Source of the DNA: Chitinibacter bivalviorum
GTDB lineage: Bacteria; Pseudomonadota; Gammaproteobacteria; Burkholderiales; Chitinibacteraceae
Direction of reading: 5' to 3'
Assembly (NCBI RefSeq): GCF_013403565.1
Contig: NZ_CP058627.1
Location: 124,001-188,000, forward strand
Length of the DNA: 64,000 nt
Of this stretch, positions 9,116-22,033 are shown piece by piece. The translations under genes and the position numbers were made by a program. A model generated the notes under the pieces. The model saw only the letters and a program-made list of their open reading frames with translations, was not told the DNA's origin and ran no database searches. Numbering within the stretch: the stretch's first letter is position 1; each line of letters opens with the position of its first letter.

Positions 9116-10246
9116 TTACTCGTAGAACCAATAGATCGAGTAGCCGGTGGAGTGCAATTGCCCCAGATCAAGTTGCAAAAAGGCATGTACTTCATCGTTG
9201 GCGAGTAAAGAGGCCTGATTAGGTTCGCTTTGGGCGAGATATTCTTTGGCCGAGAAAATCTTGCGCGCCACCAAGCGCTCATTTTCATCGGTGAGCGTTA
9301 GCTCCAGTTTCGGCATTGCTTGTTCGAACGGCGCCAGATTGCGCAAAGTCGCTTTGACCTGCACCAAGGTTGGGTGGTCTGGAATGTAGGTGAGTTCTGA
9401 CCATTCAGATCGCAGCAAGTCAGCTTGGCGTGGCAATGGCATGTCGCAACCGAGTTTGGCGCACAGGGCTTGCCATTTGGGGCGCAGCGCGGGAAATTCT
9501 TGGCTTAATTCAAGACGGAAGTTGAATGACAGCTGCAAAACCAAAGCCATACTTAATAGCAGGCTGCCGACTGCCCAGAGCCAACGCCAGCGACTTGGTT
9601 TTGCCTCCATAAACAGTGGATCGGTGTCATCCAGAATCGGGCGATATTCAGCGTCATTTTCAATTTGTTCTTGCTTGCTCTGCGCTGGGCTTTGCTCGGG
9701 ATTGAGCTCTTCTTCCGCTAAGGCGGACATCGCGGTGGGTTCAATCGTGCGACGAGATGGCTTGCGGGTGCGACGAATTTTCTGGCTACGTGTTTTCTTA
9801 ACGAGTTTGGCCAAGGCGCGTTGCAAATCTTTTTCGTTATCTTGAGTGCCTTCGCTGTCGGGCTTGGGGGCTGCGGTGGGGAAATTGATCACATTACTTG
9901 CAGAGGCCGTTTCACCGTTCACTTCGGTGTCGTGGTTTATGGCAACTGCTTCATGCTCAGTTGAGCCTGAATATGTGGTTTCTTCGAGCGGTTTGTGTTG
10001 TTCTCTGTCGGGTATTGACCTGTATTCTTCTACAGGCTGTGCTTCTGTAGTGATACGTGTATCAGGTATGGGGTCAGTTTTCGTTGTGTCAGCAATTAAC
10101 TCTGGATCAATCCGCTGTAAAAAATCACGCGCATTAAAAATAAACGAGCAGCGCCCGCAGCGCACCTTGCCTTGGTGGGCTGCGAGTTGATCATCGGTAA
10201 CGCGAAATGAAGTGCTGCAATTAGGGCAGCGCGTGATTTGGTTCAT
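9116..10246 (-). CDS. Zinc-ribbon and DUF3426 domain membrane protein
   Basis: The 376-residue protein opens with a zinc ribbon of the MJ0042/PF13717 type: Cys7, Cys10, Cys30 and Cys33 in CPNC...CGRC. A low-complexity charged region of about 150 residues follows, with Lys/Arg-rich KKTRSQKIRRTRK near 150, then one transmembrane helix at about 217-240 and a C-terminal DUF3426 domain that would be periplasmic. It lies 27 bp after prmA, and prmA-DUF3426 is a conserved betaproteobacterial pair. The function is unknown; a regulatory membrane protein is the usual guess. Start supported by the position of the first Cys pair. Confidence 0.88.
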   Translation of the reverse strand: MNQITRCPNCSTSFRVTDDQLAAHQGKVRCGRCSFIFNARDFLQRIDPELIADTTKTDPIPDTRITTEAQPVEEYRSIPDREQHKPLEETTYSGSTEHEAVAINHDTEVNGETASASNVINFPTAAPKPDSEGTQDNEKDLQRALAKLVKKTRSQKIRRTRKPSRRTIEPTAMSALAEEELNPEQSPAQSKQEQIENDAEYRPILDDTDPLFMEAKPSRWRWLWAVGSLLLSMALVLQLSFNFRLELSQEFPALRPKWQALCAKLGCDMPLPRQADLLRSEWSELTYIPDHPTLVQVKATLRNLAPFEQAMPKLELTLTDENERLVARKIFSAKEYLAQSEPNQASLLANDEVHAFLQLDLGQLHSTGYSIYWFYE

Positions 10247-10273
10247 GGGGCAAGTTTAACCGATATTGACGAC

Positions 10274-11161
10274 TTATTTACGTGTACCAGATAAACACAC
10301 CCAGCCTTCGTGTTCGTTTGGCGCAACAAAATCAAACCATTCGCCATAAATTGCCACGATTTCATGCGCTTGTTCCGACAAAATTCCTGACAGCACAATA
10401 CGACCACCCTCGCGGCACCGACCAGCGAGGAGTGGCGCCAGTGCTTTGAGCGGATTAGTCAAAATGTTCGCGACAACAACATCATAAGTTTGTGCCGGAG
10501 CCGCATCGGGCAAGAAGAAACGACCTTTAACGCCGTTTTGCTCTGCATTTTGCTCGGAAGCGATCATGGCTTGCGCATCAATATCGACGCCATCAGTTGG
10601 GCCTGCGCCCAATTTCATAGCGGCAATCGCCAAAATGCCGCTGCCACATCCGTAATCCAAAACGGTTTCGCCGCCTTGAATATTGGCATCAAGCCACTGC
10701 AGGCAAAGACGCGTTGTTGGGTGACTGCCCGTACCGAATGCCAAACCAGGGTCGAGTTGAATATTGACAGCCTGAGGGTCTGGGCACTCATGCCAAGTCG
10801 GCGTAATCCAAAGACGCGGTGAAATAGGGATCGGATCGAACTGAGATTGTGTCAAACGCACCCAGTCTTGTTCTTCCACCACGACGACGTCAAATTTTGG
10901 CGCTGTTTGCTTTAATTGATTGGCTGCGGCAGCCACAACCAGTGCGACTTCTGCATCCGCTTCAAAAAGCGCTATTACAATACTCGTATCCCAAAGCTGA
11001 TCGACCGGCTCACCGGGCTCGCCAAAAATAGGTTTCTCGGCGCTTGTGCCTGCTGCAGCATCTTCAATCGAAACAGACAGTGCACCTAAATCGAATAGTG
11101 CATCTGAATAGGCTTCGGCATGTGCCGAGTCGGTGGTCAGGCGGAGTTCTTGCCAAGGCAT
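10274..11161 (-). CDS. prmA: Ribosomal protein L11 methyltransferase
   Basis: The 295-residue protein is a class I SAM-dependent methyltransferase. The SAM site is VLDYGCGSGILAIAA (about residues 164-178), followed by the family motif ANILTNPLKAL and the N-terminal substrate-binding domain beginning MPWQELRLTT. PrmA trimethylates lysines and the N-terminus of ribosomal protein L11. The length matches the family. The ATG is preceded by AGGAAG. It is the first gene of a minus-strand run (prmA, DUF3426 gene, tpx-like) and is divergent from the rRNA operon. Confidence 0.96.
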   Translation of the reverse strand: MPWQELRLTTDSAHAEAYSDALFDLGALSVSIEDAAAGTSAEKPIFGEPGEPVDQLWDTSIVIALFEADAEVALVVAAAANQLKQTAPKFDVVVVEEQDWVRLTQSQFDPIPISPRLWITPTWHECPDPQAVNIQLDPGLAFGTGSHPTTRLCLQWLDANIQGGETVLDYGCGSGILAIAAMKLGAGPTDGVDIDAQAMIASEQNAEQNGVKGRFFLPDAAPAQTYDVVVANILTNPLKALAPLLAGRCREGGRIVLSGILSEQAHEIVAIYGEWFDFVAPNEHEGWVCLSGTRK

Positions 11162-11479
11162 GCTGCTTCCTACTTATATATGTCATTGAATAGGGCGAAT
11201 TGTCGCACCTAATATTACTGCTGAACAGTAATGGAGCCGATTTATCCAGAAAACACAGCCCGCGTTAGCGGGCTGTGTGCTTTTCGGGGTGTTGATTTCG
11301 CTGTTTTCATGCCTTTCGTGTTTTTTCTACAGCTTATCTGCTTCTTTTTTGCACTCTTTGACTAAATTCGCTGGTGCTGCGGACGTGGCTTTTGCCTTTG
11401 CTGCAAAAATGTTTCAATCTGGGTTGCTAATTAGATCAACCACTTAGCGCCTTTCTTCGCTTTTCTTTGCCGATAGGTG
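11162..11479. other. Intergenic region between prmA and the rRNA promoter, with a terminator-like hairpin
   Basis: This stretch of about 320 bases separates divergent prmA and the rRNA operon. At 11253-11285 there is a strong hairpin (CACAGCCCGC and GCGGGCTGTG around a 4-base loop) followed by TTTT. A terminator between two divergent promoters has no obvious job. No tRNA or convincing small gene is seen here. Confidence 0.6.
11253..11285 (+). terminator. Terminator-like hairpin upstream of the rRNA operon
   Basis: A 10-bp perfect stem (CACAGCCCGC/GCGGGCTGTG) is flanked by AAAA on the left and TGCTTTT on the right. The form is that of an intrinsic terminator, readable on either strand. It lies 92 bp upstream of the prmA start and about 230 bp upstream of the predicted rRNA promoter. 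It may insulate the two units or end an unrecognised short transcript. Confidence 0.6.
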
Positions 11480-11508
11480 TTGACGGGTTTCGAGGCGGTG
11501 GGTATAGT
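11480..11508 (+). promoter_or_regulatory. rRNA operon promoter (sigma-70 type)
   Basis: TTGACG (11480-11485) and TATAGT (11503-11508) are separated by exactly 17 bp, close to the sigma-70 consensus, and are followed by a G+C-rich segment as in stringently controlled promoters. The site lies about 230 bp upstream of the 16S gene. Confidence 0.75.
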
Positions 11509-11565
11509 TCGGCCTCTCTGCTGATGACGCAGCGAAACGAAGTGATGTTTCTGCAGTCTCAGATC

Positions 11566-11577
11566 GATCTTTAACAA
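11566..11577 (+). promoter_or_regulatory. boxA antitermination site in the rRNA leader
   Basis: ATCTTTAACAA matches the boxA core (TCTTTAACAA). This site recruits the Nus-factor antitermination complex on rRNA operons. A second copy precedes the 23S gene. Confidence 0.7.
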
Positions 11578-11580
11578 TAT

Positions 11581-11604
11581 ACAGCCGATGAGTGTGAGTG
11601 CTTG
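11581..11604 (+). other. 16S processing stem, 5' strand
   Basis: These 24 bases are complementary to 13289-13312 with a single G:U pair. The two segments bracket the 16S gene and would form the long duplex cut by RNase III during pre-16S maturation. Confidence 0.8.
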
Positions 11605-11734
11605 ATTCGTAAGTCGAAACAAGTGCTTGCACTCAATTGAAAAAGTAATATTTGTAGTCTGAACTTCGGTTCAAACTCGGATGTTCTTTTGAGTATTGAA
11701 GTACAAGCCAAGTAGTAAAAATAGCATAGCGATT

Positions 11735-13269
<1,535 letters not shown>

Positions 13270-13288
13270 AAGAGAAAGACCTGCGGGT

Positions 13289-13312
13289 CAAGTACTCACA
13301 CTCATCGGCTGT
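13289..13312 (+). other. 16S processing stem, 3' strand
   Basis: This segment, ending CTCATCGGCTGT, pairs with the leader segment at 11581-11604 and closes the pre-16S stem. Confidence 0.8.
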
Positions 13313-13387
13313 AGAATTTGAAGATACAGAGAAAGTAACTGCGAGATGAAGCAATTGATCTCAGGGTTACGGACTTGGTTGGAAGCT

Positions 13388-13464
13388 GGGTCAGTAGCTC
13401 AGTCGGTTAGAGCACCGTCTTGATAAGGCGGGGGTCGCTGGTTCGATTCCAGCTTGACCCACCA
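13388..13464 (+). tRNA. tRNA-Ile (anticodon GAT)
   Basis: The 77-base gene starts GGGTCAG and ends TGACCC-ACCA, so the CCA is encoded. The acceptor, D, anticodon and T arms all pair, and the anticodon GAT is at 13422-13424. It is in the usual position in the 16S-23S spacer. Confidence 0.98.
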
Positions 13465-13503
13465 CTTACCTAGTAAGTGGAAACAGCTTAGTAATGCCAG
13501 ATT

Positions 13504-13579
13504 GGGGGATTAGCTCAGTTGGGAGAGCACCTGCTTTGCAAGCAGGGGGTCGTCGGTTCGATCCCGTCATCCTCCACCA
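13504..13579 (+). tRNA. tRNA-Ala (anticodon TGC)
   Basis: The 76-base gene starts GGGGGAT and ends ATCCTCC-ACCA with encoded CCA. The anticodon TGC is at 13537-13539. It follows tRNA-Ile by 39 bases, the standard Ile-Ala spacer arrangement. Confidence 0.98.
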
Positions 13580-13930
13580 CACCTTGCGGCGAGCACTGTG
13601 CAAACAGTGGTGCAGCAAAAAAGTCACTGTCAAGAATTTAGAATTCAGTCAATAGACGGATCAGTAGTTTGGGTTCTGGTTGTTGATTTTGTTCTGGTTT
13701 CTTAAATCGGAATGTCGAAAGACATCTGTATCGTTCTTTAACAAAATAGAAGAAGTAATATCTCCTAATTAAACAATGTGAAAACAGGGTGACTTGTTTT
13801 TACAGTAATAAATTGGGTTGATTGTATCTGCTGATGTAAAAGTCAGCCGTTGAATAGCGTGAGAAACTATTCAACAAGTCGTAAATACGAAACTCTGACC
13901 AAGAGTACGGTAAAACGTGTTTGAGGTTAT
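13580..13930 (+). other. tRNA-Ala to 23S spacer with second boxA
   Basis: About 350 bases without a gene. A second boxA (TTCTTTAACAA) lies at 13734-13744. The last 25 bases before the 23S gene pair with sequence just after its end, forming the pre-23S processing stem. A local hairpin TTGAATAGcgtgagaaaCTATTCAA lies near 13852-13874. Confidence 0.75.
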
Positions 13931-16819
<2,889 letters not shown>

Positions 16820-16982
16820 ATAACCTGAGACGCGTTAAGCGACTGATGGTATAATCGACCCAATACAAGTTAAGAGATATGAGATCAGTTGATGAGTGTA
16901 GCGAGTCAACTGATTGTTAAGACTTCTTCTATTTCGAGTGGTTGTTTGCACAAAAGTGAAAACAGCTAACTCACCCAGTTTT

Positions 16983-17097
16983 GTCTGGTGACCATAGCGA
17001 GGTGGTCCCACTCCTTCCCATCCCGAACAGGACAGTGAAACGCCTCAGCGCCGATGATAGTGCGGATAGCCCGTGTGAAAGTAGGTCATTGCCAGAC
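16983..17097 (+). rRNA. rrf: 5S ribosomal RNA
   Basis: The gene is about 115 bases long. Its ends pair (GTCTGG/CCAGAC), and it contains the conserved GGTGGTCCCACT, CCCGAAC and AGTGAAACGCC segments. It lies 163 bases after the 23S gene and is the last gene of the operon. Confidence 0.95.
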
Positions 17098-17107
17098 TCC
17101 CCTAAAG

Positions 17108-17137
17108 AAAGCCCAGCTCAATCGAGCTGGGCTTTTT
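17108..17137 (+). terminator. rRNA operon terminator
   Basis: A 9-bp perfect stem (GCCCAGCTC/GAGCTGGGC) with an AATC loop is followed by five T residues, 10 bases after the 5S gene. Confidence 0.92.
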
Positions 17138-17356
17138 GCTTTGCGCTGAGGGAATGAAATACTGCTGGGTCTATTCTTTAATGCTAAGTGTTTATTAGTT
17201 CCTGTTAAGGTACGTAGATGGTGTATATGTTGTTAATAAATACCAGACTGTGAACTTATGGCTTCTGGTATTCTCCAAATATTGATACTTCATGTGCATA
17301 TGAGCTTTGCTTAATATCTTGAAGGCAAAGTAGATTTAATGATTAAGGATTTACGA

Positions 17357-17848
17357 ATGAGCCAGTATGACGCTCCACAATTCGAACTAAAAATTTGTGC
17401 GCCAGAAGAATTGCCGCTGAAACTAGCTCAGCTAGCGCGCCCTCTGGTGTTCACGAATGGCTGTTTTGATATTTTGCACCGTGGTCATGTGACTTATTTG
17501 GCGCAAGCACGGGCATTGGGGGCAGCGATGGTCGTAGCGCTCAATACCGATGAGTCGGTACGTCGATTGGGAAAAGGCAATGATAGACCAATTAATCCAT
17601 TGCTTAATCGCGCGGCAGTGATGGCAAGCTTGGCATCGGTCGATTTGGTGACTTGGTTTGATGACGATACGCCGTTTAATCTTATTGAATTGATTCAGCC
17701 TGAAATTCTGGTGAAGGGCGGTGATTGGCTGCCCGAAAATATCGTCGGTAGCAAAGAAGTGCTGGCTCGAGGCGGCACGGTGCATTCGATTCCATTTCTG
17801 TTCGATACTTCGACGACCAAAACATTGCAAATGATTCGGGGTGAGTGA
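17357..17848 (+). CDS. rfaE2: D-glycero-beta-D-manno-heptose 1-phosphate adenylyltransferase
   Basis: The protein is a stand-alone nucleotidyltransferase equal to the C-terminal half of E. coli HldE. It makes ADP-heptose for the lipopolysaccharide inner core in the cytoplasm. The family signature FTNGCFDILHRGHVTYL (about residues 32-48, HxGH at 41-44) binds ATP, and the C-terminal STTKTLQMI contributes the second nucleotide-binding loop. I prefer the ATG at 17357 (AAGGA eight bases upstream; 163 residues) to the in-frame ATG at 17339, which has poor spacing to any ribosome-binding site. The kinase half (rfaE1) is not in the window. The next gene begins only 5 bases after the stop. Confidence 0.92.
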   Translation: MSQYDAPQFELKICAPEELPLKLAQLARPLVFTNGCFDILHRGHVTYLAQARALGAAMVVALNTDESVRRLGKGNDRPINPLLNRAAVMASLASVDLVTWFDDDTPFNLIELIQPEILVKGGDWLPENIVGSKEVLARGGTVHSIPFLFDTSTTKTLQMIRGE

Positions 17849-17853
17849 GCTAG

Positions 17854-19170
17854 ATGGCGCTTGAACGACATAATTTATTAGCCCAATTGGTCACTGATGT
17901 TGGGCAAATGGGGATTTTCAATTCACAGATTGTATTGCAGGCCATATTGCTGCTGATCTGCTGGGGCAGTGCCTATTGGTTTTCTTTGCGGGTCTTGCGT
18001 CACCAGGCGGTAAAGGATTTGCGTTGGAAAACCGGCGGTGATGGACTGGCTCGAATCTTGTTTCCAAGCCTCGCTTTATTGCTGGTGAGTGCGGCCAATT
18101 TAGTTTTGCATTTGCTTGAAGGCCATAACAATTCATTGCTGCGTGTCGCGAATCTACTGATGTTGGCCATGGTCAACATTCGTATATTGGTTTACGTGAT
18201 TCGCCGTGTATTTGAAGGCGCTCAGTGGGTGCAGCGGTGGGAAAAGTATATTTCGCTATCGATTTGGGTTTTGTATGTTTTACATGTCGTCGGGATTTTG
18301 CCTGAGGTATTGGCGACACTTGATTCGATTAGTTTTGATGCGGGCAAAGTCCATATTTCGGTACTGACGGTCTTGCAGGGGCTCATTTCTGTTGGGGCGA
18401 CCCTGCTTCTCGCGATGTGGATTGGCCGCACGTTTGAGCAGCGTCTGATGCAAACCGATGTGATGGAGATGAATGTCCGCGTCGTCCTCGTCAAGGTGAT
18501 GCGCTCCGTCTTGGTGGTTGTGGCAGTGCTGCTGTCTTTATCGCTGGTCGGTATTGATTTAACTATCTTGTCGGTCTTTGGTGGAGCATTGGGTGTTGGC
18601 TTGGGTTTTGGCTTGCAAAAAATCGCATCCAACTATGTGTCGGGCTTTATTATCTTGCTCGATCGCTCCATTAAAATGGGGGATTTAATTTCGGTAGATA
18701 ATCGGCAAGGCGTGATCAGTGGATTAACTTCACGCTATATCGTGCTCAAGGCCGCGGATGGCACCGAGTCATTGGTGCCTAATGACACCTTGATTACGCA
18801 AACGGTTGTTAATCAATCCTATAACGATCGCTCGGTATGGGTTGGGATGCCGGTTTCGGTGGCCTATAACTCAGACCTCGACTTGGTCATGCAAGTCATG
18901 ATTGCTGCTACTGAGGGTAACCCTCGCATCCTGAAAGATCCCGCGCCAGGTGCTTTTGTAACAGCTTTTGCCGATAGTGGCATTAACTTGACGCTAGGGT
19001 TTTGGCTTGCTGATCCGGAAAATGGTCAGATGGGGCTAAAATCAGAAATTAATCTAAACATCTGGCGTGCCTTCAAAGAAAACGGCATTGAAATTCCATA
19101 CCCACGGCGCGACATCATGGTATTGCCTGCTGCAGATGGACGTAGTTCGTCGCTCAATTCTGCGCAATGA
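17854..19170 (+). CDS. Large MscS-family mechanosensitive channel
   Basis: The 438-residue protein has several N-terminal transmembrane helices (roughly residues 25-45, 65-90, 92-115, 130-155, 165-190, 205-230). It then shows the MscS core: a Gly/Ala-rich pore helix (GVGLGFGLQKIASNYVSG) followed by the beta domain with DRSIKMGDLI and the LVPNDTLI motif. Channels of this kind open under membrane tension and release solutes during hypo-osmotic shock. It lies 5 bases after rfaE2, so the two are probably cotranscribed, with no evident functional link. A shorter, unrelated-in-detail MscS paralogue is encoded at 23.5 kb. Confidence 0.9.
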   Translation: MALERHNLLAQLVTDVGQMGIFNSQIVLQAILLLICWGSAYWFSLRVLRHQAVKDLRWKTGGDGLARILFPSLALLLVSAANLVLHLLEGHNNSLLRVANLLMLAMVNIRILVYVIRRVFEGAQWVQRWEKYISLSIWVLYVLHVVGILPEVLATLDSISFDAGKVHISVLTVLQGLISVGATLLLAMWIGRTFEQRLMQTDVMEMNVRVVLVKVMRSVLVVVAVLLSLSLVGIDLTILSVFGGALGVGLGFGLQKIASNYVSGFIILLDRSIKMGDLISVDNRQGVISGLTSRYIVLKAADGTESLVPNDTLITQTVVNQSYNDRSVWVGMPVSVAYNSDLDLVMQVMIAATEGNPRILKDPAPGAFVTAFADSGINLTLGFWLADPENGQMGLKSEINLNIWRAFKENGIEIPYPRRDIMVLPAADGRSSSLNSAQ

Positions 19171-19239
19171 TTTATTTATGAGTAAAATCTAATCTAGGCG
19201 GCGAAGCTGTTTTCACTGCCTTGTAAAAGGAATACTGGT

Positions 19240-20424
19240 ATGGAATGGCTCAATGGCCTAATCGATTTGCCGTGGTGGGGGTATATTTTAGTTACCCTTG
19301 TATTGACCCATATTACGATTGCATCGGTCACGATCTTTTTGCACCGCCATCAGGCGCATCGCGCATTGGATCTGCATGCAATTCCGAGTCATTTTTTCCG
19401 GTTTTGGCTGTGGCTAACGACGGCGCAAATTACCAAGCAATGGGCGGCGATTCATCGCAAACACCACGCTAAATGTGAAACGGCAGAAGACCCGCATAGC
19501 CCGCAAGTATTGGGGATTAAAAAAGTCTTTTTTGAAGGTTGGGAGCTGTATCGCGCAGAAGCCGCCAATATTGAGACCATGCAAAAGTACGGTCATGGCA
19601 CGCCCAATGACTGGCTAGAACGTAATGTGTATAGTAAATATGCCAGCTGGGGGCCAACATTAATGGCCGTCATCGATTTGCTGCTATTTGGTGCAAATGG
19701 GATTTGGATGTGGGCAGTGCAAATGCTCTGGATTCCGGTGAGTGCTGCTGGCGTGATTAATGGTATTGGTCATTATTGGGGTTATCGCAATTTTGAATGT
19801 GAAGATGCATCTACCAATATCGTGCCATGGGGTATCTTGATTGGTGGTGAAGAATTGCATAACAATCATCACACCTTCGGAACTTCGGCCAAATTATCGT
19901 ATAAATGGTTTGAGTTTGATATTGGCTGGATGTATATCCGTATCTTATCGGCTTTGGGTTTGGCACAAGTACGTAAATTAGCCCCCAAAATCAAATTAGC
20001 TCAAACCCGACCTGTTTTGGATGAAGCAGCATTACAAGCGGTGATTGCTAATCGCTATGCGATTGCGGCCAATTATGCTCGCACCTTAAAAGACACGGTA
20101 TCGAAAGAGCTGGATGCGTTGAAAGTGGGCGCTAAATTGCCGTCATTGAATATGAATCCAGCCAAGCAAATGAAAATTTGGCTGAAACAAGATGAAAAAG
20201 ATGTGCCCATGAGTGAGCGTCTCCACTTGCAAGCCTTGCTCGCACAAAGTGCCGTACTTACGCAGGTATACCAGATGCGCCAAGAATTAACCCGTATTTG
20301 GGAGCGCTCTTCACTGACCAAAGATGAATTGCTAGAGCAATTGCAAGATTGGTGTGCCCGCGCTGAATCGAGCGGGATTAAAGCGTTGGCGGATTTTTCT
20401 TTACGTTTACGTGCTGTAGCATAA
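19240..20424 (+). CDS. Fatty acid desaturase (three histidine-box type)
   Basis: The 394-residue membrane protein carries the three histidine boxes of acyl-CoA/acyl-lipid delta-9 desaturases: HRHQAH at 35-40, HRKHH at 72-76 and HNNHH at 207-211. These bind the di-iron centre that inserts a double bond into membrane fatty acids. Transmembrane stretches flank the boxes. The C-terminal 150 residues are a charged helical extension with no motif I recognise, longer than a minimal desaturase. The ATG follows AAGGA. It has its own terminator and probably acts in membrane fluidity control. Confidence 0.92.
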   Translation: MEWLNGLIDLPWWGYILVTLVLTHITIASVTIFLHRHQAHRALDLHAIPSHFFRFWLWLTTAQITKQWAAIHRKHHAKCETAEDPHSPQVLGIKKVFFEGWELYRAEAANIETMQKYGHGTPNDWLERNVYSKYASWGPTLMAVIDLLLFGANGIWMWAVQMLWIPVSAAGVINGIGHYWGYRNFECEDASTNIVPWGILIGGEELHNNHHTFGTSAKLSYKWFEFDIGWMYIRILSALGLAQVRKLAPKIKLAQTRPVLDEAALQAVIANRYAIAANYARTLKDTVSKELDALKVGAKLPSLNMNPAKQMKIWLKQDEKDVPMSERLHLQALLAQSAVLTQVYQMRQELTRIWERSSLTKDELLEQLQDWCARAESSGIKALADFSLRLRAVA

Positions 20425-20437
20425 TATTTAATGCGCC

Positions 20438-20463
20438 AAGGCGAGCTTCGGCTCGCCTTTTTT
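20438..20463 (+). terminator. Terminator after the desaturase gene
   Basis: A 9-bp stem (AAGGCGAGC/GCTCGCCTT) with a stable TTCG tetraloop is followed by a T-run, 13 bases after the desaturase stop. Confidence 0.92.
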
Positions 20464-20478
20464 ATTTGGAGTTTCAAT

Positions 20479-20829
20479 ATGTCTTCTATTCAACGCTATC
20501 ATGTCGGCCCACGTTTGTGTGAAACAGTCGTGCATAACAATACGGTGTACTTGGCGGGGCAAATCGCTGAATCATTAGAAAAAGATGCGCTCGGGCAAAC
20601 GGAAGAAGTTTTGGCATGCATTGACCGACTGCTGGCCGAAGTAGGCTCTGATAAATCGAAAATGCTGCAAGTGACTATTTTCCTCTCGGATATGGCGGAT
20701 TATGATGCGATGAATCAGGCGTGGTCTGAGTGGATTCCACATGGCCACACGCCAGCGCGCGCGACTGTCCAGGCCAAATTGGCCGATCCACGCTATCTGG
20801 TAGAAATGACAGTCATTGCGGCTTTGTAA
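20479..20829 (+). CDS. RidA/YjgF family protein
   Basis: The 116-residue protein belongs to the RidA (YjgF/YER057c/UK114) family. The typical segments are NNTVYLAGQIAE and the C-terminal PARATVQAKLADPRYLVEMTVIAA, which contains the Arg that binds imino or keto acid ligands. Canonical RidA hydrolyses reactive 2-aminoacrylate. This sequence is closer to a sub-branch of the family, so the exact substrate is uncertain. The start at 20479 has GGAG seven bases upstream; an upstream in-frame ATG lies inside the preceding terminator and is rejected. It is a cytoplasmic, monocistronic gene. Confidence 0.88.
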   Translation: MSSIQRYHVGPRLCETVVHNNTVYLAGQIAESLEKDALGQTEEVLACIDRLLAEVGSDKSKMLQVTIFLSDMADYDAMNQAWSEWIPHGHTPARATVQAKLADPRYLVEMTVIAAL

Positions 20830-20849
20830 TTTTTACTTAGCGCCGCGCG

Positions 20850-20866
20850 ATGTGAAAAGTTAACAT
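20850..20866 (+). promoter_or_regulatory. Candidate operator upstream of the leaderless GH18 gene
   Basis: ATGTGA-5-TAACAT forms a dyad 29 bases upstream of the GH18 start codon. It resembles the dyads upstream of the two secreted chitinase genes (44202-44219 and 41735-41752). No binding protein is identified. Confidence 0.3.
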
Positions 20867-20895
20867 CATTTTTTGGCCGGAATTAGGGAACGACA

Positions 20896-21972
20896 ATGTC
20901 ACGCATACTCTTGGCTTATTTGGCCACCTGGAATCCATTTGATCTGGATAAATTGCCCGCCGAAAAGTTAACTCACCTTTGTTATGCCTTTGCCAAAGTG
21001 GTGAATCACCAAGTTGGGCTGCAATTTGCTTTTGAAGATGCGCGCGATGAGGTCGAGTTGGCGCGCTTTGAGCAGTATTTTGTCGATCTGCAGGCGCTAA
21101 AACTGCGTAATCCTGATTTGAAAATCATGATTTCAATCGGTGGCTGGACTGCGGATGGTTTTTCCGATGCGGCTCTCAGCGCAGCGTCTCGTGCCGAGTT
21201 TGCCGATTCGGCGGTGAAATTTATGCTGGATCGCCAGCTTGATGGCATCGATATGGATTGGGAATACCCCAGCAATGATATGGCGGGGATTAAAGCACGC
21301 CCAGAAGATAAGCATAATTTCTCGCTCATGCTCGAAGCGCTGCGTGACCGTTTGGATGCGGCTTCGGATCGGGAAGGGCGCGTTGGCAAGCATCGCTATC
21401 AATTGAGCATCGCAGCCGGTGCCGGGCAATATTATCTGGATGGGGTAGAAATTGGCCGGGTCGCAGCGGCCTGTGACTTCATCAATATGATGACTTACGA
21501 CTTTTACAACGGTTGGGCTAAGCGAGCTGGCCATCATTCCAATCTATTTAATTCGGCGGTAGACCCTGATGGAGATAGTGCCGATAAAGGGATTCAGCTG
21601 TTTATTAATAATGGCGTCCCCCGTGAAAAACTGGTCATCGGCTGCCCATTTTATGGCCGTTCGCTGAAAGGTGTGGGTGCCAAGGGCTTAGGCGAGTCGG
21701 GGCTGGCTGGTAGTAATGGTGCTTATGGTTTTCGAACCATTGATACCGAGTTGCTCCCCAGTGGCCGCTACACCCGCCATTGGGATGCGGCGGCACAAGC
21801 GCCGTGGCTGCAAAATGGTGATGAATTCGTCAGTTATGAAGATCGTGAATCCATTGCATTGAAAGGCCGCTATGCGGTCGAGCAGCAGTTGGCTGGCGCC
21901 ATGTTCTGGGAATACACCGATGACCATAATAATGCGCTACTCGACGCTTTATATCTTTCATTACAAGACTAG
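20896..21972 (+). CDS. Leaderless GH18 glycosidase (chitinase-like)
   Basis: The 358-residue protein is a single GH18 catalytic domain. It starts MSRILLAYLATWNPF at the first beta strand and carries KIMISIGGWT (about 75-84) and the active-site motif DGIDMDWEYP at 116-125, with Glu123 as the acid. The chain ends with WEYTDDHNNALLDALYLS. No signal peptide, binding module or linker is seen, unlike the two secreted chitinases at 38-44 kb. A cytoplasmic enzyme acting on imported chitin oligosaccharides is the likely role, although non-classical export cannot be excluded. The ATG follows AGGGA. It is flanked by ridA-like and ogt genes, not by other chitin genes. Confidence 0.9.
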   Translation: MSRILLAYLATWNPFDLDKLPAEKLTHLCYAFAKVVNHQVGLQFAFEDARDEVELARFEQYFVDLQALKLRNPDLKIMISIGGWTADGFSDAALSAASRAEFADSAVKFMLDRQLDGIDMDWEYPSNDMAGIKARPEDKHNFSLMLEALRDRLDAASDREGRVGKHRYQLSIAAGAGQYYLDGVEIGRVAAACDFINMMTYDFYNGWAKRAGHHSNLFNSAVDPDGDSADKGIQLFINNGVPREKLVIGCPFYGRSLKGVGAKGLGESGLAGSNGAYGFRTIDTELLPSGRYTRHWDAAAQAPWLQNGDEFVSYEDRESIALKGRYAVEQQLAGAMFWEYTDDHNNALLDALYLSLQD

Positions 21973-22033
21973 GGTATATCATTGGGTTTCCTAATTTAGC
22001 TTGTTTATGCGTTGATACGCCAAGGGGTATGTG

